DNA of 64,000 nt from Gaiellasilicea sp963794385. Its GTDB lineage: Bacteria; Actinomycetota; Thermoleophilia; Gaiellales; Gaiellaceae. The notes under the pieces were generated by a model. It did no database searches and had not been told where the DNA came from. It worked only from the letters and a program-made list of their open reading frames with translations. The stretch spans positions 1 to 64,000 of the forward strand of contig CAWCDT010000004.1 of the NCBI GenBank assembly GCA_963794385.1, written 5' to 3'. Below, piece after piece: positions 1 to 8,361 of this stretch (position 1 is the stretch's first letter; each line of letters begins with the position of its first letter). The position numbers and the translations under genes were made by a program.

Positions 1-196
1 GGTGACGCCGACGACGAGGAGCGCCGTGCTCCAGACGAGCTCGAGCGTGTTCTCGCGCGTGAGCACGCGCCAGGCGCGGCTGCTGCTCCCGGCGCGGACG
101 ACGAGGTACACGAGCGGGAGGAGCAGCAGCGCCGCGATGCCGAGCCCCGCGGCGGCGAGCGCGACGGGCGGGCGGCGCGCCGCCCGCGCGGTTCAC
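1..196 (-). CDS. Iron ABC transporter permease, N-terminal part (FbpB-like)
   Basis: The minus strand encodes the beginning of an integral membrane protein that runs off the left edge. A basic N-terminus is followed by a hydrophobic stretch (ALLLLPLVYLVV), a short polar segment with the motif LTRENTLELVWST, and the start of a second hydrophobic run. This matches the first helix of FbpB/SfuB-type ferric-iron permeases (family knowledge). The GTG at 196 overlaps the fbpA stop as GTGA, but reading from it requires a one-base shift within the first 45 bases to enter the conserved frame, so the 5' end probably carries an indel. Position after fbpC and fbpA supports the permease call. Confidence 0.6.
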   Translation of the reverse strand, partial: MNRAGGAPPARRARRRGARHRGAAAPPARVPRRPRREQQPRLARAHAREHARARLEHGAPRRRRH

Positions 197-1201
197 GACG
201 TGAAGCCGGCCTCGTCAGCATCTCGAGCGTCGTCGGAGCTCCTCGCCGAACTCGGTCGAGGTCGAACGTCGGGCCCGTGCAAGGAGTCGCAGCGGCGGCA
301 GCCCTGCCGTGGCTCGATGCCCGGCACGAGCGGATCTCGGCCTCCTGCGCCTCCTCGGCGTAGAAGCGCTGGCCGGTCTCCGAGAGCAGGTATTCGACGA
401 AGCGCTCGGCGGCGCTTTTTGGTTCGTGCCCTCGATGACGCCCGCGCCCGCGACGCTGACGAGCGCGCCGTCGTCTCCCTCCGGGAGGAAGTGGTTCTCC
501 ACCGGCGCGTCGGGGTTCTCCTACTTGACCAGGGAGAGGTAGTAGTGATTGACGAGCCCGATCTCGATCTCGCCCTCGGCGAGCGCCTCGAGGATGGCGA
601 TGTTGCTTCTCGTAGAAGCGCGGCTCGTTGGCCTTCACGGCGTCGAGCCACTGCCGCGCCGCCTCGTCGCCGCGGTTGAGCCGCATCGCGCTCACGAACG
701 CCTGGAACGAGGCGTTCGGCGGCGCGATCCCGACCTTGCCGCGCCAGCGCGAGTCGGCGACCTCGTCGATCCGGTCTGGCACCTCGTCCTCGGGGAGCGT
801 CGTCGGTGTTGTACGCGATCACGCGAACGCGGCCGGACGCTCCGACCCAGCGATCGTCACCGTCGCGGAACCGCTCGTGAACGCGTTCGAGCACGCCTGG
901 GGCAGCGCGGCCAGGCGACCTCGTTCTCGACGGCGCCCAGCGAGCCCGGATCCTGCGCCCAGAAGACGTCGGCGGGCGAGTTGTCGCCCTCCTCGGCGAG
1001 CGTCGCCGCGAGCTCGGAGCTGTTGGCGTAGCGGACCGCGACGTCGATCCCGGTCTCCTCCTCGAACCGCTCGATCAGCGGGCCGACGAGCTCCTCCTCC
1101 CGACCGGAGTAGATGAGCGAGATCGTGCCTCGTTGCGCCGTGACGCCGCCCCCGCAGCCCGCGAGCGCGAGCGCGGAGCACAGGCCGAGTATCTTCTTCA
1201 A
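193..1201 (-). CDS. Iron ABC transporter substrate-binding lipoprotein (FbpA-like), several frameshifts
   Basis: Periplasmic-type ferric-iron binding protein of the FbpA/SfuA family. The TTG at 1201 is preferred because it gives a compact lipoprotein signal (KKILGLCSALALAGC, lipobox LAGC); the upstream GTG at 1231 would add ten residues before the signal peptide. Conserved pieces occur in order but in different frames: GREEELVGPLIERFEEETG, then SPADVFWAQDPGSLGAVE, then ERFRDGDDRWVGASGRVRV, then ENHFLPEGDDGALVSVAG, then the tail DEAGFTS. At least four one-base shifts are needed, and the total length (about 335 codons) is normal for the family. The gene is either decayed or this part of the sequence has errors; the latter fits the rest of the window. 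It lies between fbpC and fbpB. Confidence 0.75.
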
Positions 1202-1210
1202 CGCCCTCTT

Positions 1211-1226
1211 GTAAGGAGAACCTTGC
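1211..1226. promoter_or_regulatory. DtxR/IdeR-like operator upstream of fbpA (imperfect)
   Basis: GTAAGGAGAACCTTGC is an inverted repeat with one mismatch, 10 bp before the TTG start of the FbpA-like gene. It is nearly the same as the repeats at 1234-1249 and 2280-2295. The sequence resembles the core of known DtxR/IdeR boxes (TTAGGTTAGCCTAA). Iron-dependent repression is inferred from this resemblance and from the iron-transport genes. Confidence 0.5.
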
Positions 1227-1233
1227 GCCACAT

Positions 1234-1249
1234 GTAAGGCGAACCTTAC
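1234..1249. promoter_or_regulatory. DtxR/IdeR-like operator overlapping the fbpC stop
   Basis: GTAAGGCGAACCTTAC has perfect 6-bp arms and a 4-bp spacer, and contains the TAA stop of fbpC. Read on the minus strand the core TAAGGTTCGCCTTA matches the DtxR core TTAGGTTAGCCTAA at 11 of 14 positions by my count. With the 1211 box it forms a tandem pair ahead of fbpA, which suggests a separately controlled fbpA promoter. Confidence 0.55.
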
Positions 1250-2277
1250 CGGCTGTTCAGGAGAAAACGGTGACGCTGGGAAGCGTGCGGGCGGACGTGG
1301 ACCCGCGCCCCGAGCGGCACGTGCTCATTCGACGGCCGCTGCGAGACGAGCTCGACGCCGTCGAGGAGGACGCGGTAGAAGACGTCGTGGCCGCGGAACT
1401 CACGGCCGACCACCTCAGCGTCTCCGGCGGGATCGGGCTCGAGCTCGAGCAGCTCCGGTCTGATCAGCACCTCGACCGCGCTCGCACCGTTCGCGTTCTG
1501 GGCAGGAAAGAGGCCGACGGGCGTTTCGACGACGCCATTCGCAAGCCGCCCCGGCAGGAAGTTGCCGGCGCCGACGAACTCGGCCGCCCAGCGGGTCGTC
1601 GGGGCGAGGTAGAGCTCCTCAGCCGTTCCCTCCTGGACGACCGTCCCGTTGCGCATCAGCGCGATCCGGTCGGCGAGCGAGAAGGCCTCCTCGCGGTCGT
1701 GCGTGACAAGAACGACGGTCACGTCGAGCGAACGGAGCACGCGGGCCAGCTCGTCCCGCATCGAGAGGCGGAGCTGTGGGTCGATGTTCGACCACGGCTC
1801 GTCGAGCAGCACGAGCTCGGGTCCGGGTGCGAGGGCGCGCGCGAGCGCGACGCGCTGCTGCTGGCCGCCGGAGAGCTCGTGCGGGTAGCGCCCGCCGAGG
1901 CCGCGGAGATCGACGACGGCGAGCAGGGCCGGCACGCGGGCCGCCCGCTCTTTTCGCGGCAGGCCGAACCCGACGTTCTCCGCCACCGTCAGGTGTGGGA
2001 AGAGCGCGTAGTCCTGGAAGACCATCCCGACCCGGCGTCGCTCGGGGCGCACCCAGACACCGGTGCCCGCGACCGGGGTGCGGTCGAGCTCAACCGTGCC
2101 GGCGTCCGGAACCTCGAAGCCGGCGATCAGGCGCAGAAGGGTCGTCTTCCCGCAGCCCGAGGGGCCGAGCAGCGCGACGAACTCGCCGCGCTCGACGCAC
2201 AGCTGCGCTTCGTCGACGGCTCGGACCGCGCCGAAGCGCTTCGACACGCCGTGGCAACAGATCATCCCGCACGCCAT
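1246..2277 (-). CDS. Iron ABC transporter ATP-binding protein (FbpC-like)
   Basis: ATPase of a ferric-iron importer, 343 aa. It shows Walker A GPSGCGKTT near residue 40, the Q-loop region FQDYALFPHLTVAENV, the signature LSGGQQQRVALARALA, Walker B LVLLDEPWSNID and the switch histidine in VTHDREEA. A C-terminal TOBE-like region (about 250-343) is typical of FbpC/PotA-type ATPases. In place of the usual SALD/SNLD after Walker B it has SNID. The ATG at 2277 lies 1 nt inside a 20-bp palindrome that also covers the translation start region. The gene order fbpC-fbpA-fbpB on the minus strand points to one importer. Confidence 0.9.
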   Translation of the reverse strand: MACGMICCHGVSKRFGAVRAVDEAQLCVERGEFVALLGPSGCGKTTLLRLIAGFEVPDAGTVELDRTPVAGTGVWVRPERRRVGMVFQDYALFPHLTVAENVGFGLPRKERAARVPALLAVVDLRGLGGRYPHELSGGQQQRVALARALAPGPELVLLDEPWSNIDPQLRLSMRDELARVLRSLDVTVVLVTHDREEAFSLADRIALMRNGTVVQEGTAEELYLAPTTRWAAEFVGAGNFLPGRLANGVVETPVGLFPAQNANGASAVEVLIRPELLELEPDPAGDAEVVGREFRGHDVFYRVLLDGVELVSQRPSNEHVPLGARVHVRPHASQRHRFLLNSR

Positions 2278-2297
2278 CTGTAAGGCGCACCTTACAG
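2278..2297. promoter_or_regulatory. DtxR/IdeR-like operator at the fbpC start
   Basis: CTGTAAGGTGCGCCTTACAG (minus strand) is a perfect inverted repeat with 8-bp arms and a 4-bp centre, directly adjoining the fbpC ATG. It shares GTAAGG-N4-CCTTAC with the two sites near fbpA. A repressor bound here would cover the start of the transcript. The assignment to the DtxR/IdeR family is inferred. Confidence 0.6.
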
Positions 2298-2331
2298 CAC
2301 ATGTTTCGCGACCGAACGCGCCATGCCGGCT

Positions 2332-2368
2332 CGGGACCGGTCCGGGGACTGTCCCCAGACAGGTCCCG
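2332..2368. repeat. Nested palindrome between fbpC and priA
   Basis: Outer arms CGGGACC (2332-2338) and GGTCCCG (2362-2368) enclose the perfect hairpin GGGGACTGTCCCC (2344-2356). It sits in the 200-bp divergent intergenic region. It could be a REP-like element or a bidirectional structure; it is not followed by a T-run on either side. Confidence 0.5.
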
Positions 2369-2471
2369 AGCAGCCGGTTGGGGAGCGATTGGCACGCAAT
2401 TGTTGCGATCGACAGGGCCGTTTCGGCCGCTGGACCCTGGCTCGAAGGGACGGGCTCGCCGAAGCCGGCGC

Positions 2472-2477
2472 TAGCCT
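2472..2477 (+). promoter_or_regulatory. -10 box of priA (leaderless pattern)
   Basis: TAGCCT ends 6 nt before the GTG at 2484, which leaves no room for a ribosome binding site. The same spacing recurs before many genes in this window. Confidence 0.55.
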
Positions 2478-2483
2478 CGACCG

Positions 2484-4397
2484 GTGACGCTCGGGTCCGT
2501 CTATCCGCTGGTCAGCTCACGGGCCGTCGCGCGGCCGTTCACATACGAGGTCCCCGACGGCGTCGGCAAGGGCGCCGTCGTTTCGATCCGCTTCGGGCGC
2601 GGGGCGGCGCGCGGTGTGGTCGTCGAGACAGGGGCGGCCGCACCGGCGGGGATCGAGGTCGCGCCGGTCGAATCCGTCCTCTACGAGCTGCCGCCGACGC
2701 TCGTCGACCTGGCGCTCTGGGTCGGCGACTACTACGGCTCGACGCCGGCAAGAGCGCTCGAGCTCGTCGCCCCAAAGCTGCGCGTGCGGCGCGGAGAGCG
2801 ACGCCAGACCGCACCGGGGCTCAGCGGCGAGGCGGAGCCGGAGCAGCTCACGCATTCGCAGCGGCGGGCAGTCGACCGGATCGTGGCGGCGCTCGACGAA
2901 GGCGGCGCGCACCTGCTGCTCGCCGGAGCGACGGGGAGCGGCAAGACCGAGGTCTACCTCCAGGCCTGCGCCGCGGCGCTCGCGCGGGGGCGGGGTGCGA
3001 TCGTGCTCGTTCCGGAGATCGCGCTGACGCCTCAGGCCCTCGGCCGCTTCCAGGCCCGGTTCGGCGACCGGATCGCGGTTCTTCATTCGGGACTCACCGA
3101 CGCGGAGCGCCGGGACGAGCGGGAGCGAATCGTCTCCGGCGAGGCGCCGGTCGTAGTCGGCGCGCGCTCCGCGGTCTTCGCGCCGGTGCCGCAACTCGGC
3201 CTGATCTGCGTCGACGAGGAGCACGACTCCTCGTACAAGCAGGAGTCCGATCCGCGCTACGACGCGCGCACCGTCGCGGCCAAGCGCGCCGCGCTCGAGG
3301 GTGCGGTCGCGGTCTACGGGAGCGCGACGCCGCGCCCCGAAAGCTGGGAGCGGCTCGAGCGGCTCGAGCTCGGCGAGCGCCTGGGAGCGCCGCTGCCGTC
3401 GGTCCAGATCGTCGACCTGCGGCGTGAGGCGGGCTACCCGCTCTCCGCGCCGCTGCTCGCCGAGCTGGGCCGGATCTCGGAGCACGGCGGCAAGGCGATC
3501 CTGCTCCTCAATCGCCGCGGCCTCGCGCCCGCGGTCCACTGCCGGGCCTGCGGCGTCTCGCGCCGTTGCGCGCTCTGCGATGTCTCGCTCACTCTGCATG
3601 CCGACGAGCGTCTGCACTGCCACCACTGCGGCTTCTCCGAGGCCGTCCCGGAGGCCTGTCCGTCATGCGGGTCGTCGGAGCTCGCGCGGATCGGCGCCGG
3701 CACACAACGGCTCGAGGCGGAGCTCCGCCGCCGGGTGCCGGAGCTGGAGCGGATCCGCCTGGACGCGGACACGGCTGCGAAGCGTGGGGCGCTGCAGGAA
3801 GCGCTGGAGCGGTTCGCGGAGGCCGACCGCGCCGTCCTCGTCGGCACCCAGATGGTCGCCAAGGGCCACCACTTCCCGGGCGTCTCGCTCGCCGCGGTCG
3901 TCGACGCCGACACCGGGCTCGCGCTGCCCGACTTCCGCGCCGAGGAACGCACCTTCCAGCTCGTTACCCAGCTCGCCGGGAGAAGCGGGCGCGACGCGCC
4001 CGGGAAGGTAATCGTGCAGAGCTTCCAGCCGGACGCGACACCGCTTCGCTTCGCCGCACGGCACGACGTTGCCGGCTTCCTCGCCGAGGAGCTCGAGCGC
4101 CGGCGCGAGCTCGGCTACCCGCCGTTCCGGCACCTGCTCTCGATCGTCGCCTCCGGCCCCGACACCGCGGCTCCCGATCGGCTCCTGCGCGAGCTGAACC
4201 GCGGCCTCGGCGGAGACCTGCTCGGACCGGCGCCGCTGCTCCGCCTGCGGGGACGGCACCGGGCGCAGCTCGTCGCGAAGACAGATCGGCCGCGTTCGCT
4301 TGCCGCGCGGGCGGCCCAGCTGCTTGCCGCGGCAGCTCCGGCGATGCGGAAGGCGGGCGTCGCGGCGGTCGTCGACGTCGACCCGCAATCGCTCTGA
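2484..4397 (+). CDS. priA: Primosomal protein N' (PriA helicase)
   Basis: PriA reloads the replisome at stalled forks. The 637-aa protein has the N-terminal PriA fold, Walker A GATGSGKTE near residue 150, the DEEH box in VDEEHDSSYK near 244, and a zinc-binding block between helicase lobes with eight cysteines (CRAC, CALC, CHHC, CPSC; about residues 355-397). The motif LAGRSGRD near 500 is helicase motif VI. The length is slightly below the usual 650-730. The start GTG at 2484 is supported by a TAGCCT box 6 nt upstream. It is divergent from the iron importer, and def follows after 35 nt. Confidence 0.96.
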   Translation: MTLGSVYPLVSSRAVARPFTYEVPDGVGKGAVVSIRFGRGAARGVVVETGAAAPAGIEVAPVESVLYELPPTLVDLALWVGDYYGSTPARALELVAPKLRVRRGERRQTAPGLSGEAEPEQLTHSQRRAVDRIVAALDEGGAHLLLAGATGSGKTEVYLQACAAALARGRGAIVLVPEIALTPQALGRFQARFGDRIAVLHSGLTDAERRDERERIVSGEAPVVVGARSAVFAPVPQLGLICVDEEHDSSYKQESDPRYDARTVAAKRAALEGAVAVYGSATPRPESWERLERLELGERLGAPLPSVQIVDLRREAGYPLSAPLLAELGRISEHGGKAILLLNRRGLAPAVHCRACGVSRRCALCDVSLTLHADERLHCHHCGFSEAVPEACPSCGSSELARIGAGTQRLEAELRRRVPELERIRLDADTAAKRGALQEALERFAEADRAVLVGTQMVAKGHHFPGVSLAAVVDADTGLALPDFRAEERTFQLVTQLAGRSGRDAPGKVIVQSFQPDATPLRFAARHDVAGFLAEELERRRELGYPPFRHLLSIVASGPDTAAPDRLLRELNRGLGGDLLGPAPLLRLRGRHRAQLVAKTDRPRSLAARAAQLLAAAAPAMRKAGVAAVVDVDPQSL

Positions 4398-4432
4398 CTC
4401 CACCCATGCGCGCTCCGACTACACTCGCGCGG

Positions 4433-5009
4433 ATGCCGGCGGAGGGTGGTGTTCGTCCCGAGGACGTCGTTGAAGAAGAGCGCGCGCTCGACCGCGAGAC
4501 CCAGGCGCGCCGTCGCCTCGCCCTCGCGCAGATCCGCCAGTATCCGGACGCCGTCCTGCGCATGCGCGCGCGCGAGGTGGAGTCGTTCGACGACGACCTC
4601 GCCCGGCTGGCCGAGAAGATGAATCCACCTGATGCACGAGGCCCGCGGCGTCGGGCTCGCAGCGACGCAGGTCGGCGTCCTCCAGCGGCTCTTCGTCTTC
4701 CACGCGGACGACGCCGAGGAGGCGACGGCGATCGTCAATCCCGAGATCACGAAGCGCTCGAAGGAGACGGACGTCCTCGACGAGGGCTGCCTCTCGCTCC
4801 AGGGCGTGCTCGTCCCCGTCGAGCGCGCGGTCGAGGTGACGATCGAGGGTCGGGGTCTCGACGGCGCGCCGCTCCGGCTCGAGCTCGAGGACATGGACGC
4901 CCGCGTCGTCCAGCACGAGCTCGACCATCTCGACGGCGTGCTCATGCTCGAGCGGACGGACGACGAGTCGCGCCGCGACGCGCTCGCCACGCTGCGCAAG
5001 TCGATCTGA
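4433..5009 (+). CDS. def: Peptide deformylase, one-base frameshift
   Basis: Removes the formyl group from nascent proteins. All three metal-enzyme motifs are present: GVGLAATQVG (motif 1), EGCLS (motif 2, cysteine ligand) and QHELDHLDG (motif 3, HExxH). The N-terminal part, ending LARLAEKM, is in a different frame from the catalytic part beginning IHLMHEARG. Removing one A from the AA at 4622-4623 joins them into 191 aa. ATG 4433 is preferred because TACACT (4420-4425) ends 7 nt upstream; ATG 4406 is also in frame. The next gene, fmt, completes the formylation/deformylation pair. Confidence 0.92.
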
Positions 5010-5022
5010 TGAGCCTCACTGC

Positions 5023-5810
5023 ATGAAGCTCGTCGTCGCCGCCACGGCGCCCTTCGGTGCGGACGTGCTCGAGCGACTTGCTGTCCGACACGAAATCGCC
5101 GCGCTGTTGACGCGCCCCGACCGGCCGGCCGGGAGGGGGCGCAAGCTCGCGGCGCCGCCGGCGAAGGCGAGCGCCGAGCGGCTCGGGATTCCAGTGCTCC
5201 AGCCCGACCGGCCGACGGCAGAGCTCGAGCTGCCCGCCGAGACGGTCGTGGTCGTGGCGTACGGGCTGCTGATCCCCGAAGCGCTGCTCGAGCGGGGCTG
5301 TGGCTCAACGTGCACCCGTCGCTGCTGCCGCGCTGGCGCGGGGCGGCTCCGGTCGAGCGGGCGCTGCTCGCGGGCGACGCCGAGACCGGCGTCACGATCC
5401 ACGAGACCGTGAAGGAGCTCGACGCCGGGCCGATCGCGGCGCAGCGCGCGTTCCCCGTCGGGCCCGAGGACGATGCGGGCTCCGTCTACGCGCGCGCCGC
5501 CGAGCTCGCGGTGGAGCTGCTCGACGAGGCCCTCCCCGAGCGCCGTCGTTCAGCGCCGCAGACGGGCGAGCCCACCTACGCCGCGAAGATCGAGCCGGCC
5601 GACCGCGAGCTCGATCTCTCGCGACCGGAGGAGAGCCTCAACCGCGTCCGTGCCCTCTCGCCGCACATCGGCGCGCGGGGCGACCTGCACGGCCGGCGGG
5701 TCACGGTGTGGCGCGCGCGGCTCGACGGCGGCGAGCTCGTCCCGGTCGAGGTCCAGCCCGAGGGCGGGAAGCGCATGCGCTACGAGGACTGGCTCCGGGG
5801 GCTGCGGTGA
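5023..5810 (+). CDS. fmt: Methionyl-tRNA formyltransferase, one-base frameshift
   Basis: Formylates the initiator Met-tRNA with 10-formyl-THF. The N-terminal half (MKLVVAATAPFG onward) and the catalytic half containing NVHPSLLPRWRGAAP lie in different frames. Adding one G to the GGGG at 5294-5297 gives a continuous reading (LLERGLWLNVHPSLLP) of 262 aa. The SLLP loop with the preceding Asn-His pair is the active-site signature of the family. The protein is shorter than the usual 310 aa because the C-terminal tRNA-binding domain is reduced. It follows def closely and overlaps the next gene by GTGA. Confidence 0.92.
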
Positions 5811-6404
5811 GCGACGACACCTGGGCGCGCTACTACGCCGCGGCCGGAGACGGCCCGCGCGAGACGCTGCTGCACGCGCTGCAGTTGTTCGAGGCTGAGG
5901 GACGCGGGCCGGAGACGGCGGTCGATCTCGGCTGTGGCGCCGGCAGAGACACGCTCGAGCTCCTGCGCCGCGGCTGGCGCGTGGTTGCAGTCGATGCGCG
6001 AGGCGGAAGGCGTCGCGCAGCTGCTCGCACATGCCGACGCCCGCCGGAATCGCGAGGCGCTCGAGACCGTCGTCGCGCGCTTCGACGAGGCGGTCTGGCC
6101 GGAGGCGCTGGTCGTCAGCTCGAGCTTCTCGCTGCCCTTCTGTCCGCCCGACGAGTTCGCGCGCGTCTGGGTAAAGATCCGCGCCTCGCTCCTCCCCGGC
6201 GGCCGCTTCTGCGGCCAGCTCTTCGGCGACCGGGACGAGTGGGCCGCGGAGAACGACATGACGTTCCTCTCCCGGCCCGAGGTCGAGGCGCTGCTCGACG
6301 GGCTCGAGGTGGAGCGGCTGGACGAGATCGACCGGGCCGGACAGACCGCCGTCGGTAAGCCGAAGCACTGGCATCTCTTCCACGTCGTCGCGCGGCGGCC
6401 GTGA
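5807..6404 (+). CDS. Class I SAM-dependent methyltransferase, one-base frameshift
   Basis: A 198-aa methyltransferase of unknown substrate. Motif I AVDLGCGAGRDTLELL lies near residue 40, followed by a VVAVDA strand-2 acidic end. The remaining part (EAEGVAQLLAHAD onward, with SFSLPFCPPDEF and the C-terminal strand KHWHLFHVVARR) is in another frame; one extra base near 5996-6001 explains this. The fold resembles TehB-like small methyltransferases. The GTG start at 5807 overlaps the fmt stop, and the gene overlaps rsmB by GTGA, so it belongs to this operon. Confidence 0.8.
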
Positions 6405-7616
6405 GCGTCTCGCCGGCCAGGCGGGCGGCGTACGAGGTGCTGCGGCGGGTCTTCGAGGACGATGCGTACGCCGACCGAGCGCTTCCGCACCGCCTCGGAG
6501 GGGCTTGACGAGCGCGACCGGGCGCTGGCCCGCCGGCTGGCCTACGGCTCGGTGCAGCGCGCGCGCACGCTCGATCACGCGATCGAGACGCTCGGGAAGC
6601 GGCCTGTGCGGAAGCTCGATCCGCCCGTGCTGGCGGCGCTGCGCCTCGGGGCCTACCAGCTCGGCTACCTCGACAACGTCCCGCGCTACGCGGCCGTGAA
6701 CGAGTCGGTCGAGCTCGTGCGCCGCGCACGCCTGGAGCGGGCGGTTCCGTTCACGAACGCAGTGCTGCGACGAGTGGGGGACGGCATCGAGGCGCTCCTC
6801 GCCGCCCTGCCGGAGGGGCCGCTCAAGCACTCGTACCCCGACTGGGTCTGGGAGATCTGGCGGCGCGACCTGGGCGAGGAGGCCGCGCTGGCGCTGATGA
6901 GGGCGCAGAACGAGCCGCCACCCGTCGTGGTCAGACATGTCCGGGGTCAGACCCCGGACGGGGCCGCAACGGACGTGCCCAATGCGTACGAGGTCAAGCG
7001 AGTCGACGAAAAAGCCCTGGAAAACGGCGAGATCTGGCCGCAGAGCCGAGGCTCCCAGCTGGCCGGGCTCTGCGTGGGCTCGAAACCGGGGGAGCGTGTT
7101 CTCGACCTCTGCGCGGCGCCCGGCGGCAAGGCGACGATGCTCGCGGGGGAGGTGGTGGCGGTGGAGGTGAACGAGGCCCGCGCCCGGGAGCTCGAAGCGA
7201 ACGTCCGCCGGCTCGGGCGGACGAATGTCCGCGTCGTCCAAGCCGACGGTCGCGAGCTGCCGTCCGAACTCGACGGCTTCGACCGCGCGCTCGTCGACGC
7301 ACCCTGTTCAGGCCTAGGCGTGCTTGCGTCGCGTCCCGACCTGCGCTGGCGCTCCGAGCCGCTGCCCGATCTCCAGCTCGAGCTGCTCCGCGCCGCGGCC
7401 GAGCGCGTCCGGCAGGGCGGGACGATCGTCTACTCCGTCTGCACGATCAACGCGGACGAAGCGGAGGCCGTCGTCGACGCCTCCGGTCTCGAGGTGGAGC
7501 CGATCGAGGGCTGGGAGCAGTTCCGCCATCCGGCGCGGCCCGAGTTCCTGCAGACGCTCCCGCACGTGCACCGGACGAGCGGCTTCTTCGTCTCCCGTCT
7601 GCGCGTCCAGCGCTAG
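6401..7616 (+). CDS. rsmB: 16S rRNA m5C967 methyltransferase RsmB, one-base frameshift
   Basis: An N-terminal NusB-like RNA-binding domain (RRAAYEVLRRVFEDDAYAD) is followed by the RsmB methyltransferase domain: VLDLCAAPGGKATMLAG (SAM motif I), DAPCSGLG (motif IV) and YSVCTINADEAE (motif VI, catalytic cysteine). The first 27 residues from GTG 6401 are out of frame with the rest; one extra base near 6479-6482 restores 404 aa. The codons at 6939-6959 form a perfect 21-bp palindrome that encodes VRGQTPD just before the catalytic domain. The start overlaps the preceding stop by GTGA. Confidence 0.93.
6939..6959. repeat. Perfect 21-bp palindrome inside rsmB
   Basis: GTCCGGGGTC and GACCCCGGAC are exact reverse complements around a single A. 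The sequence is in frame with rsmB and encodes VRGQTPD in the linker between the N-terminal domain and the catalytic domain. Its CCGGGG core recalls the palindrome at 2332-2368 and the imperfect one near 20305-20329. Confidence 0.6.
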
Positions 7617-7679
7617 CCGCAGCGCCTGCTCCGGTCGACCGTGACCCGCACCGGCTCGAGCGGCGCCTGCGTTGCGGCC

Positions 7680-7685
7680 TAGGAT
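7680..7685 (+). promoter_or_regulatory. -10 box of rpe (leaderless pattern)
   Basis: TAGGAT ends 7 nt before GTG 7693 and so decides the rpe start; an in-frame alternative at 7672 would lie upstream of the box. No FMN riboswitch-like structure is visible in this 76-bp gap. Confidence 0.55.
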
Positions 7686-7692
7686 TGGACGT

Positions 7693-8361
7693 GTGTGGCG
7701 CGACGTTCGTCCGGTGGAGATCGAGCCGTCGCTCTACGCGGCGGACTTCGCGAACCTCGGCGCCCAGATCCGAGAGCTGCTCGATGCCGGCGCCCGCGTC
7801 TTCCATTTCGACGTCGGCGACGGCCACTTCGTCCCGCCCGTGACGATCGGACCCGTGGTGCTGCGCTCGATCGCGCCGCTCATCCACGAGCGGGGCGGGC
7901 GGATCGACTGCCACCTGATGGTCGACGATCCTGTGCACCACTTCGAGGAGATCGCCGCGTCGGGCGGCGACAGCGTGACCTTCCACGTCGAGGTGGTCGA
8001 CGACGCCGGTGACGTGATCGTGGAGGCCCGCGCGCACGGTCTCGGTGCAGGCGTCGCCTTCAACCCGGGCACCGAGGTCGAGGTCGCCGCCGAAGCCGCC
8101 AATCTCGGTGCGGACCTCTGCCTCTGCATGTCGATCGTCCCCGGCTACTCGGGGCAGGGGTTCATGGACGACGCCTACGAGCGGATCGAGCGGCTTCGCG
8201 GCCTCGTCGACTGCCGGGTGCAGGTGGACGGCGGTGTCAAGGCGTCGAACCTCCGGCGCGTACGTGACGCCGGCGCCGACCTGCTCGTCGTCGGCAGCGG
8301 CATCTTCGCCGAGGACGATCTCTCGGCTGCCTATCGCGCCCTGCTGGAGGCGCTGACATGA
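7693..8361 (+). CDS. rpe: Ribulose-phosphate 3-epimerase
   Basis: Interconverts ribulose 5-phosphate and xylulose 5-phosphate in the pentose phosphate pathway, and so touches the ribulose-5-phosphate pool used by RibB. The 222-aa TIM barrel shows the family blocks EIEPSLYAADF, HFDVGDGHFVPP (metal/catalytic Asp), DCHLMVDDP, MSIVPGYSGQGF and VQVDGGVKASN with the phosphate-binding GSGIF. The start is fixed by the -10 box at 7680-7685. It overlaps ribD by ATGA, which places it at the head of the riboflavin operon. Confidence 0.96.
   Translation: MWRDVRPVEIEPSLYAADFANLGAQIRELLDAGARVFHFDVGDGHFVPPVTIGPVVLRSIAPLIHERGGRIDCHLMVDDPVHHFEEIAASGGDSVTFHVEVVDDAGDVIVEARAHGLGAGVAFNPGTEVEVAAEAANLGADLCLCMSIVPGYSGQGFMDDAYERIERLRGLVDCRVQVDGGVKASNLRRVRDAGADLLVVGSGIFAEDDLSAAYRALLEALT

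Noticed and set aside
1270..2283. Long plus-strand frame of 337 codons opposite fbpC
   Set aside because: It is the mirror of fbpC in GC-rich sequence, has no family features, and fbpC shows complete ABC motifs.
7617..7692. Possible FMN riboswitch before the riboflavin operon
   Set aside because: The gap before rpe is only 76 bp, has a -10 box 7 nt from the start, and lacks the conserved RFN blocks.
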